Source of the DNA: Moraxella lacunata
Lineage (GTDB): Bacteria > Pseudomonadota > Gammaproteobacteria > Pseudomonadales > Moraxellaceae
Length of the DNA stretch: 21,671 nt
Assembly: GCF_002027545.1 (NCBI RefSeq)
Contig: NZ_MXAN01000062.1
Location: 1-21,671, forward strand
Reading direction: 5' to 3'
Below the pieces are notes generated by a model. The model saw only the letters and a program-made list of their open reading frames with translations, was not told the DNA's origin and did not search any database. Shown piece after piece: positions 15,409 through 21,671 of this stretch (position 1 is its first letter; the number at the start of each line of letters is the position of its first letter). A program made the translations under genes and the position numbers.

Positions 15409-18400
15409 TTATACCATTTTCCAAGGTAGGGTATCTTCATCATCATGACCGCCTGACTTAAAGTTTGGGTTGGGTGTTGAGTCAGGAGCGGATGAGTTAT
15501 TCGCCCCATTTGCCAAAAAGTCTTCGATGTCAATATTTTCAAGGCTTTCTAGGGCGTCGATGAGTGAGCGGTAACTGGGGCGAATGCTGATGAATTGCCC
15601 TGCTGATGTGTCGTCCAAATTGGCACGGCACTTTTGTTCAAAGTCTTCTGCTGTGGCTCTAAGGCGTGGCACACCCGTGTAGCGACTGCCCCCGACTAGC
15701 CGATGTGTGATGTCGGCAAGGGCGACTCTGTCTCTGTCTGCCCACGCTCGTTCTAGGGCAAGCTTTTCGCTCTCGCTACTCTCGATAAGTAGTGAGAGTA
15801 AGGTTTTGGCAAGGTCGTCTTTGTTGGCAGAGCGTGCCAATGCATCCGCCCAGTCGATGTCGGGTAAGGCGGATTTGGTTTTGTTGGTTTTATCAGTTTT
15901 GTGGGCGTGCTTGCCCTGTTGGGGGGCTGACCCATTGTCATCAATGCCTTTATCCATGCCTTTGTCTGTACCATCATTCATGTCATCGCCCGTCAGCTCG
16001 CCTATCTCGCCCATCTTGCCATAGGGTGTACCTGCAAAGTCAGGCGTGCCGTCTGTGGGGGTAATGACAGGTCTGCCTGACTCGCCAAGCCAGCGTGAGA
16101 GCGTCTGCACCAGCTGTTCATGCCCGATGGGTTTGCCAACATAGTCACTAAGCCCTGCCGACACTAGTCGCTCTTTTTCATCAGATAGACCATGGGCGGT
16201 TAGGGCGATGATAGGAACAGGGGGGCGGTTGTGACTCTCTTCGATTTTGCGGATTTGGATACTGGCTTCTAGTCCTGACATTCTGGGCATTTGAATGTCC
16301 ATAAAAATCAAATCAATCCGCTCGCCCATGCTGATGGCACGGGTCATGGTCTCGATGGCATCAAAGCCATTATGGGCGGTGATGACTGCCACGTCAAGCT
16401 CGCCAAGCAGGGCTTCTAGCACGAGCAGGTTGGGCGGATGGTCGTCCACTGCCAGCACCCGATGACCTGAGAATTTACTGACGAGGGTATCCTGCATGGG
16501 CTTGTCATCGGCGAGCATGGCGATGAGTTGGCGTTTGTCCATGGGTTCGTAGAGTGCGTGCGTTTGGTATTTGTCCAGTAGGGCGTTGTCCATGCCGACT
16601 TGATAGCCATAGGCGGACAGTTTGCCCTGATAGCGAGAGCGGATTTGGCGAAGGATGGCACCGACATCATCCAAGGACGCATCCTGCCCAAAATAGTCCA
16701 CAATCACCCAGTCAAAGCCATGCCCCGCCTTGTCCAGCTGTTCTAACAAATCAGCAAAGCCGATGGCAAAATGCACATCCACATCCGACCCTGCCAAGGT
16801 TGCTTTTAGCACTTGAATGGCGGGAGCGTGGTTTATCCACACCAACAGCTTGGTTGGGATAAGTTTTGTTAGGCTGTATAAATCATCATCGGCATCCGTG
16901 TCATCAGGAGTCTGCATGCTTGCACTGCCCAGATGAATGGGCATCTCAAACCAAAACGTCGCCCCTGTCTTGGCGATGTTTTCGCTGTTATTGTCATAAA
17001 AACCTATCGTTCCGCCCATCAGCTCGGTCAGCTGTTTGCTAATCACAAGCCCCAGTCCCGTTCCGCCATAACGACGGGTCACTGACAAATCGCCTTGGCT
17101 AAAACTCTTAAACAGCGACGCTTTGTCATCATCGGACACGCCTTTGCCTGTATCTTCAACGCTGATGTGCAGGTAGCCATCATTCTCATCGGACAGTCCC
17201 ACACGCACCACCACGCCCCCTGTATCGGTGAACTTGATGGCATTGCCAACGAGATTGGTTAGGATTTGCTTGACTCGCAGACTGTCGCCTGTCACACGGT
17301 TTGGCACGTCATTATAAAACAGCACCGACAGCCTAAGGTGCTTTTCTAATGCCATGGGCGAGAGCATGTCCACCACGTCATAGATGGCAGAGTATAGGTC
17401 AAATCCATGACTGTCTAGCACGAGCTTGTCTGCTTCTAATTTTGAAAAATCAAGCACGTCATTGACCAAGGCGAGTAGATGGGCGGATGATTTTTTGATG
17501 GTTTGGACATACAGGCTTTGTTCGGCACTTAGACCGTGGCGACCATCATGGCGACCATCGTGCCGAGCCAACAGGTTGATAAAGCCGTCAATGCTGTTTA
17601 ATGGCGTGCGCAGTTCATGACTGATGTTTGCCAAAAATGCCGACTTGGCATGGCTAGATGACACCGCCAAATCCCGAGCCTTGCGAATGGAGATGGTCTG
17701 CATTTCCATCTCATCTAGGGCGTGCTGTAAATCCTGCTCGGTCTCATCAGCGTGGGTTTTTAGCTCATTAAAACTTACCGACAGTCGTCTCATGGCTTGG
17801 ACAAAGTCCCGTTGTAGCAGGGAGAATTCGCCATCAGCATTGGTCTTGATGGGTTTGTCGATGTTGTCGCTGTTTAGTTTTTGCAAAAACAGACGCATTT
17901 CATAAATCGGGGCAATCCAGCGTTTAGAATAGATATTTAAAATAAGTAGCAGGAGCAGTAGCGTGGTCAGACCTGTGATGGCAAGGGCAAGCACCACCCG
18001 ATAACTGGTGATGGTCAAAGACTTATCATCCATCTCAACAACGACATAATAAGGCGTGCCGTCAAACATCATCTGCCTGCCATAGCTTGTGCCATAAGTG
18101 CTGTGATAACGCTCAAAATTGCCTTGATATTTATTCATGACCCCAAGCAGTTCATCACTGGCAAATGGGATATCATTATCATAACCGCCATGACTGGCTA
18201 GCAGACGATAATCCCCATCAAAAATCGCCATACGTCTGACCTGTTGGGGCGATATTTTATGAAAAAAGTCATCAAAGGCGGGTAGGGCAGGCGTGGGACT
18301 GTGCGTGTCGGCAAAATGACGAGTTAGGCTCATCTCATAGCGGAGCAGGGCGGTGCGTGCCAAAGCGTCCTGCTCGGAGAGTACCGCCTGTCTGACTTCA

Positions 18401-18507
18401 CGAAAAACAAGCACTCCACCGACCATCGCCAAGATGACTATCGGCAAAAACACAAGGGCGACTAATTGCCCATAAGCACTGCGTAGGTTAAAAGGGGTTT
18501 TTTTCAT
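15409..18507 (-). CDS. Hybrid sensor histidine kinase, BarA/GacS-like
   Basis: A 1032-aa inner-membrane tripartite kinase. Membrane segments are near residues 16-36 and 172-192, enclosing a periplasmic sensor region. A linker/coiled region (195-280) leads to the HisKA box SHELRTPLNS with His297. The ATPase domain shows GNAIKF (Asn412), EDTGKGV (about 451) and GGTGLGL (481-487). A degenerate receiver-like region spans about 550-670. A true receiver follows from about 682, with phospho-acceptor Asp737 (FMDIQMPRMSG) and KP at 792-793. A Hpt domain closes the protein with His935 (ITHRLVGGSRYTG). This order matches BarA/GacS, which signal to a UvrY/GacA regulator; that partner is not in the window. 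A 12-bp tandem duplication (17537-17560) gives RHDGRHDGRHG in the dimerisation domain, and a charged Asp/Lys/Gly linker precedes Hpt. Confidence 0.92.
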   Translation of the reverse strand: MKKTPFNLRSAYGQLVALVFLPIVILAMVGGVLVFREVRQAVLSEQDALARTALLRYEMSLTRHFADTHSPTPALPAFDDFFHKISPQQVRRMAIFDGDYRLLASHGGYDNDIPFASDELLGVMNKYQGNFERYHSTYGTSYGRQMMFDGTPYYVVVEMDDKSLTITSYRVVLALAITGLTTLLLLLLILNIYSKRWIAPIYEMRLFLQKLNSDNIDKPIKTNADGEFSLLQRDFVQAMRRLSVSFNELKTHADETEQDLQHALDEMEMQTISIRKARDLAVSSSHAKSAFLANISHELRTPLNSIDGFINLLARHDGRHDGRHGLSAEQSLYVQTIKKSSAHLLALVNDVLDFSKLEADKLVLDSHGFDLYSAIYDVVDMLSPMALEKHLRLSVLFYNDVPNRVTGDSLRVKQILTNLVGNAIKFTDTGGVVVRVGLSDENDGYLHISVEDTGKGVSDDDKASLFKSFSQGDLSVTRRYGGTGLGLVISKQLTELMGGTIGFYDNNSENIAKTGATFWFEMPIHLGSASMQTPDDTDADDDLYSLTKLIPTKLLVWINHAPAIQVLKATLAGSDVDVHFAIGFADLLEQLDKAGHGFDWVIVDYFGQDASLDDVGAILRQIRSRYQGKLSAYGYQVGMDNALLDKYQTHALYEPMDKRQLIAMLADDKPMQDTLVSKFSGHRVLAVDDHPPNLLVLEALLGELDVAVITAHNGFDAIETMTRAISMGERIDLIFMDIQMPRMSGLEASIQIRKIEESHNRPPVPIIALTAHGLSDEKERLVSAGLSDYVGKPIGHEQLVQTLSRWLGESGRPVITPTDGTPDFAGTPYGKMGEIGELTGDDMNDGTDKGMDKGIDDNGSAPQQGKHAHKTDKTNKTKSALPDIDWADALARSANKDDLAKTLLSLLIESSESEKLALERAWADRDRVALADITHRLVGGSRYTGVPRLRATAEDFEQKCRANLDDTSAGQFISIRPSYRSLIDALESLENIDIEDFLANGANNSSAPDSTPNPNFKSGGHDDEDTLPWKMV

Positions 18508-18597
18508 GAGTGGGCTATGTTGTCAGGCAGATGGCATAGTTTAGCATAATTCCAAGATGAATTTTAGGGGCTATTTCAAGATGACTTTTAAGGCAAA

Positions 18598-18640
18598 TTT
18601 ACCGCTAAATTTAACGGTAAAAATCCGTTTGTGCTATAAT
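18598..18640 (+). promoter_or_regulatory. cysM promoter with overlapping operator-like palindrome
   Basis: TTTACCGCTAAA/TTTAACGGTAAA (18598-18621) is a 24-bp palindrome with one mismatched pair. It covers a -35-like TTAACG (18611-18616). An extended -10 TGCTATAAT ends at 18640, giving a start site near 18647. Upstream, two imperfect 19-bp direct repeats with core CAAGATGA start at 18550 and 18575. A repressor or activator site is likely; the regulator is unknown. Confidence 0.6.
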
Positions 18641-18674
18641 GTCGCCACTTTATTATACAGATGACCACCTAGCC

Positions 18675-19595
18675 ATGACTGATTTGACCACCCCAAACGC
18701 CCTAAATCGCACCCTTGCTCACACCGTTGGCAACACACCCCTTGTCCGTTTGACACGCCTTGCCACAGACGTAAACGCTGATATTTTTGCCAAATTAGAA
18801 GGCAATAATCCTGCAGGCTCGGTAAAAGACCGTCCCGCTTTTAATATGATAAATGAAGCCCAAAAACGGGGGCAAATCAAACAAGGCGACACGCTCATCG
18901 AAGCCACAAGCGGTAACACGGGCATTGCCCTAGCCATGGTGTCCGCCATGCTCGGCTATAAGATGACCCTTATCATGCCGTCCAATTCCACCCAAGAGCG
19001 TAAAGATGCCATGCGTGCCTATGGGGCGACATTGATAGAAGCGGATAGTATGGAAATGGCTCGGGATATGGCTCTTGCCATGCAAGCGGACGGTAAAGGG
19101 ATTGTCCTTGACCAATTTAACAATGACGACAACTGGCAAGCTCACTATAAGACCACCGCCCCCGAGATTTGGGAGCAGACAGGCGGACGGATTACACACT
19201 TTGTCAGCTCAATGGGGACGACAGGGACGATTATGGGCGTGTCTCGCTTTTTAAAAGAAAAAAACCCAAATATTCAAATCATCGGCTTACAACCGTCAGA
19301 CGGCTCAAACATCGCAGGGATACGCCGTTGGGAGCCAGAATATTTGCCCAAGATTTTTGATAAATCGTGGGTGGATACGATTATGGATATTGACCAAACG
19401 AACGCTGAATACTATATGCGAGCATTGGCACGCACGGAGGGGATATTTTGTGGGGTGTCAAGTGGTGGGGCAGGCTTTGCAAGCTACCAAATCGCCAAAC
19501 AAATCAAGACAGATGACCCCAAAGCCGTGATTGTCTTTATCGTCTGTGATAGGGGAGATAGATACCTATCTACGGGGCTGTTTGGGGTGGATTAA
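18675..19595 (+). CDS. cysM: Cysteine synthase B (O-acetylserine sulfhydrylase) CysM
   Basis: CysM makes cysteine from O-acetylserine and sulfide or thiosulfate, using PLP. The N-terminal TVGNTPLVRL, the PLP-lysine motif NPAGSVKDRP (Lys51), the substrate loop EATSGNTG and the phosphate-binding SSMGTTGTIMG are all present. IAGIRRWEPEYLPKIF is the block that separates CysM from CysK. GIFCGVSSGGAGFA near the C-terminus supports the PLP ring. I start at ATG 18675 (306 aa); the in-frame ATG at 18639 overlaps the -10 box and would precede the transcript start. It overlaps the stop of the convergent antitoxin-like gene by 4 bp. Confidence 0.93.
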   Translation: MTDLTTPNALNRTLAHTVGNTPLVRLTRLATDVNADIFAKLEGNNPAGSVKDRPAFNMINEAQKRGQIKQGDTLIEATSGNTGIALAMVSAMLGYKMTLIMPSNSTQERKDAMRAYGATLIEADSMEMARDMALAMQADGKGIVLDQFNNDDNWQAHYKTTAPEIWEQTGGRITHFVSSMGTTGTIMGVSRFLKEKNPNIQIIGLQPSDGSNIAGIRRWEPEYLPKIFDKSWVDTIMDIDQTNAEYYMRALARTEGIFCGVSSGGAGFASYQIAKQIKTDDPKAVIVFIVCDRGDRYLSTGLFGVD

Positions 19596-19846
19596 GCGTA
19601 AGTGCCAAACAACCCACGAATAACCCCATTTAGCCGTTTCATGTCGGTTGGGCTGTCCATATGCTCACGGATAAGTTGCCATACGTCAGGCTCAATGGCA
19701 TGAACAGGCTCGGCAGGTCGTTGTGGTTGTGGGCGATTTTTTAGGGCGTTTTGGATATGGCTGGGTAAGTCATTGGCATTTTTGGCATTGGCAAAATCAA
19801 TCTCGCCCATTTTGGTATATAGGTCTTTATCTGCGTCTTTTTTCAT
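19592..19846 (-). CDS. Putative antitoxin, BrnA-like position
   Basis: An 84-aa protein from ATG 19846. It overlaps the end of the BrnT-like toxin gene by 20 bp, the order expected for brnTA. The N-terminal half is charged and the C-terminal half (EPDVWQLIREHM, DMKRLNGVIRGLF) looks like a small DNA-binding fold. The BrnA ribbon-helix-helix motif is not obvious, so the assignment rests largely on context. Antitoxins of this kind bind the toxin and repress their own operon. Confidence 0.6.
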   Translation of the reverse strand: MKKDADKDLYTKMGEIDFANAKNANDLPSHIQNALKNRPQPQRPAEPVHAIEPDVWQLIREHMDSPTDMKRLNGVIRGLFGTYA

Positions 19847-20120
19847 AGTTTTTTCTCTGTGATGGGGTGCATAGCCGTGATGAAAAAATGCGAAATTTAT
19901 CATCAAAGATACACCAGTTTACAATAATCAATCTGCCTTTATCACTCATGCCAATGGTAAAATACCGCTCTTCGCCATTGTAATCGCCAAAATCTCGCTC
20001 ATACAAGGCGTAAGGGTCATTTAACGCACTATTGGCTTCATAAAAATCAATGTCATCATGTTTTTGGATATTGATTTGTTGCTTATTGGGGTCAAATAGT
20101 AAATCATCACTCATTGGCAT
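19827..20120 (-). CDS. BrnT-family ribonuclease toxin (DUF497)
   Basis: BrnT toxins are small RelE-fold RNases that stop translation. This protein shows the BrnT pattern: LLFDPNKQQINIQKHDDIDF at the start, YALYERDFGDYNGEERYFTIG in the middle, then MSDKGRLIIVNW and FRIFSSRLCTPSQRKNYEKR at the end. I place the start at ATG 20120 (97 aa); ATG 20114 is possible, and ATG 20141 lies inside the predicted promoter. It overlaps the downstream antitoxin-like gene. Likely a chromosomal toxin-antitoxin module. Confidence 0.8.
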   Translation of the reverse strand: MPMSDDLLFDPNKQQINIQKHDDIDFYEANSALNDPYALYERDFGDYNGEERYFTIGMSDKGRLIIVNWCIFDDKFRIFSSRLCTPSQRKNYEKRRR

Positions 20121-20142
20121 ATCTACACGCTGAATTATCAAA

Positions 20143-20170
20143 ATTATATCACTTTATCAAATTTGTGCAA
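20143..20170 (-). promoter_or_regulatory. Promoter of the toxin-antitoxin operon
   Basis: On the minus strand TTGCAC (20170-20165), 16-bp spacer and TATAAT (20148-20143). The start site would be near 20136, which rules out the ATG at 20141 as the toxin start. Confidence 0.5.
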
Positions 20171-20192
20171 CCTGCCCAAACCGCCTGTATCA

Positions 20193-20201
20193 TGCTATAA
20201 T
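20193..20201 (+). promoter_or_regulatory. Extended -10 promoter of the exonuclease gene
   Basis: TGCTATAAT is a perfect extended -10 element, 33 bp upstream of the ATG at 20235 and divergent from the toxin-antitoxin promoter, only 22 bp away. Confidence 0.6.
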
Positions 20202-20234
20202 CGCTTTTATATTTTGTAAATAAAAGGAATGACC

Positions 20235-21002
20235 ATGACCCCAATTCTCATTTTTGACATCGAAACCATTCCCGACCTTGACACAGGACGACTGCTCTAC
20301 CCTGAGATTGCCACGCTGTCCGATGATGACGCCCAAACGGCTCTGACCGCCATTAGGGAGGCAGAAGCAGGCAATGCCTTTATGCGACTGCCCCTGCATA
20401 AAATCGCCTGTTTGTCCTTTTTGTGGGTCAGTGATGATAAATTTAGCTTAAAGTCCCTAAGCCTGCACCAGATGAGTGAAGCGGAGATTTTGACGACTTT
20501 TTTTAGGGCATTTAATCAAAAACCCGCCCCCACGCTCGTGTCATGGAATGGGGCAGGGTTTGATTTGCCTGTCATGCTCTATCGTGCCTTACACCACAAA
20601 CTGACCGCCCCCACGCTCTTTAATAGCCAATCGCCCAATTATCTGTATAAATATGGCGATGCTCACATTGATTTGATGGATAAATTATCACTGGGTAATT
20701 ATGGCAATAAACAAAAGCTAGACACCATTGCCAGTCTGTGCGGATTTGCTGGCAAGGGCGATGTGGATGGCTCGCAAGTTGTGCCGATGATCAAGGCAGG
20801 GCAATGGGATAAGCTGACCACCTACTGCGAATCGGACGTGCTAAACACATGGCTTATCTATCTAAGATGGCAACTTTTAACAGGCAGGTTCTCGCCCGAT
20901 GTCGTGGCACGCCATGAGTCGCTCACTTATGATAAATTAAGCCAAATCAAAGATGGCGAAACGATACGTCATGCCGAGTTTTTGAATGCGTGGCGACAGT
21001 GA
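20235..21002 (+). CDS. PolB-like 3'-5' exonuclease
   Basis: A DnaQ/PolB-type exonuclease of 255 aa. The first metal motif is IFDIETIPD at the N-terminus, the second is in SWNGAGFDLPVMLYRAL, and the third is in YCESDVLNTWLIYLRW. These match stand-alone proteins with a predicted PolB-like 3'-5' exonuclease domain. No polymerase domain is attached. ATG 20235 is preferred because AAGGA lies 6 nt upstream; the ATG at 20229 touches that site. kptA follows 21 bp later, so a small operon is likely. The substrate is unknown; DNA proofreading or RNA trimming are both possible. Confidence 0.85.
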   Translation: MTPILIFDIETIPDLDTGRLLYPEIATLSDDDAQTALTAIREAEAGNAFMRLPLHKIACLSFLWVSDDKFSLKSLSLHQMSEAEILTTFFRAFNQKPAPTLVSWNGAGFDLPVMLYRALHHKLTAPTLFNSQSPNYLYKYGDAHIDLMDKLSLGNYGNKQKLDTIASLCGFAGKGDVDGSQVVPMIKAGQWDKLTTYCESDVLNTWLIYLRWQLLTGRFSPDVVARHESLTYDKLSQIKDGETIRHAEFLNAWRQ

Positions 21003-21023
21003 TGTTTTGGGATGGGGCTCATT

Positions 21024-21587
21024 ATGCACGAGAAAGCCAGTATGCACGATAAAGAAGTAAGCCGATTTTTAAGTCGGGTATTGCGACACAAGCCTGAACT
21101 GATTGGCATTGTGCTTGACGAGCAGGGTTATACCGACATTGAGACATTGATTAACAATGCTTGTGAATTTGGCAAGCATTTTGACTACGCTCAATTATTA
21201 GCGGTGGTGGCAAATAATGACAAACAGCGATTTCAACTGTCCGATGACGGCACGCAAATACGAGCGGTGCAAGGGCATTCGCACCCCAGTGTCAAACGCC
21301 ATTATGAGCCACAAACCCCGCCAAACGTGCTGTATCATGGTACGGCAGTTAAGTCGCTTGACAGCATAAAACAGCACGGTCTAACAGCCCAATCTCGCCA
21401 CTATGTTCACTTATCTGCCGACAGCGACACTGCCACAAAAGTAGGGGCAAGGCATGGCAAGGCGGTGGTTTTGACGATTGACACCGCCACAATGCACGCA
21501 GAGAGTCATGTCTTTTATCAAGCTGAAAATGGCGTATGGCTGACAGAGTCTGTGGCGGTGGGGTATATTGATTTTGGCAGTCATTAA
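21024..21587 (+). CDS. kptA: RNA 2'-phosphotransferase KptA (Tpt1)
   Basis: KptA moves an internal 2'-phosphate from RNA to NAD, releasing ADP-ribose cyclic phosphate and nicotinamide. The N-terminal SRFLSRVLRHKPELIGIVLD holds the Arg-His of the family. IRAVQGHS, LYHGT, RHYVHLS, VGARHGKAVVL and FYQAENGVWLT follow in order, as in E. coli KptA. ATG 21024 aligns the N-terminus with the E. coli protein and has GGGG 6 nt upstream; ATG 21012 in frame is an alternative. Its role in bacteria is unclear, since bacterial tRNA splicing of the yeast kind is absent. Confidence 0.93.
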   Translation: MHEKASMHDKEVSRFLSRVLRHKPELIGIVLDEQGYTDIETLINNACEFGKHFDYAQLLAVVANNDKQRFQLSDDGTQIRAVQGHSHPSVKRHYEPQTPPNVLYHGTAVKSLDSIKQHGLTAQSRHYVHLSADSDTATKVGARHGKAVVLTIDTATMHAESHVFYQAENGVWLTESVAVGYIDFGSH

Positions 21588-21616
21588 CGGTTTGCATAGC
21601 CACATCACCAATTTTT

Positions 21617-21625
21617 TGTTATAAT
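21617..21625 (+). promoter_or_regulatory. Extended -10 promoter for a gene beyond the window
   Basis: TGTTATAAT is a perfect extended -10 element 30 bp after kptA. It points to the right, toward a gene that must start past the window end. Confidence 0.5.
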
Positions 21626-21671
21626 AATCCCCTTTACCCAAAAAGTGCCTTGTTGAACCGCACCCCAAAAG

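Noticed and set aside
15753..16064. Long open frames antisense to and out of frame with the sensor kinase
   Set aside because: They are shadows of codon bias in the 1032-aa kinase gene; the translations are low-complexity and have no ribosome sites.

Overview
The window looks like a Moraxella chromosome segment, most likely M. bovoculi or a close relative. Its effector protein and 36-nt CRISPR repeat read like the Moraxella Cas12a (Cpf1) systems as I remember them. Housekeeping promoters repeatedly show the extended -10 form TGnTATAAT. No database was searched, so the species call is inference.

Layout. 1-4800: housekeeping genes msrA(-), cmoA(+), cmoB(+), a small membrane protein(-), a UbiH/UbiM-type flavin hydroxylase(-) and an unrecognised 145-aa protein(-), with palindromic repeats between them. 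4801-5236: a gene-free 436-bp block holding a decayed insertion sequence with 15-bp terminal inverted repeats (4825-5183). A 101-bp MITE is nested in it, and a second MITE copy lies at the 3' end of msrA (36-136). 5237-6280: apbE(-). 6281-6480: a compact regulatory region between apbE and cas12a. 6481-12145: cas12a, cas4, cas1, cas2, all +. 12146-12326: leader. 12327-14588: CRISPR array of 36 repeats and 35 spacers. 14605-18507: crotonase-family enzyme and a large hybrid sensor kinase, both -. 18598-19595: cysM(+) with an operator-like palindrome. 19592-20120: a BrnT/BrnA-like toxin-antitoxin pair(-). 20235-21587: a PolB-like 3'-5' exonuclease and the RNA 2'-phosphotransferase KptA, both +.

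The most interesting signal is in the apbE-cas12a intergenic region. A solitary, diverged CRISPR repeat sits on the minus strand at 6299-6334. It keeps the complete Cas12a handle hairpin and starts right after an extended -10 box. The 13 nt that follow the handle match exactly a site beside the -35 box of the cas12a promoter, and that site has a TTTA PAM. Thirteen matched bases should allow Cas12a to bind but not to cut. This is the architecture of a CRISPR-resembling cas-regulating RNA (CreR): Cas12a loaded with it would repress its own promoter, and abundant array crRNAs or anti-CRISPR proteins would relieve the repression. The guide overlaps the apbE start codon, so RNA processing by Cas12a may also affect apbE.

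How the system fits together: Cas4-Cas1-Cas2 acquire spacers at the leader end, Cas12a processes the array RNA and cuts targets, a terminator after cas12a may separate effector from adaptation expression, and the CreR-like RNA may set the Cas12a level.
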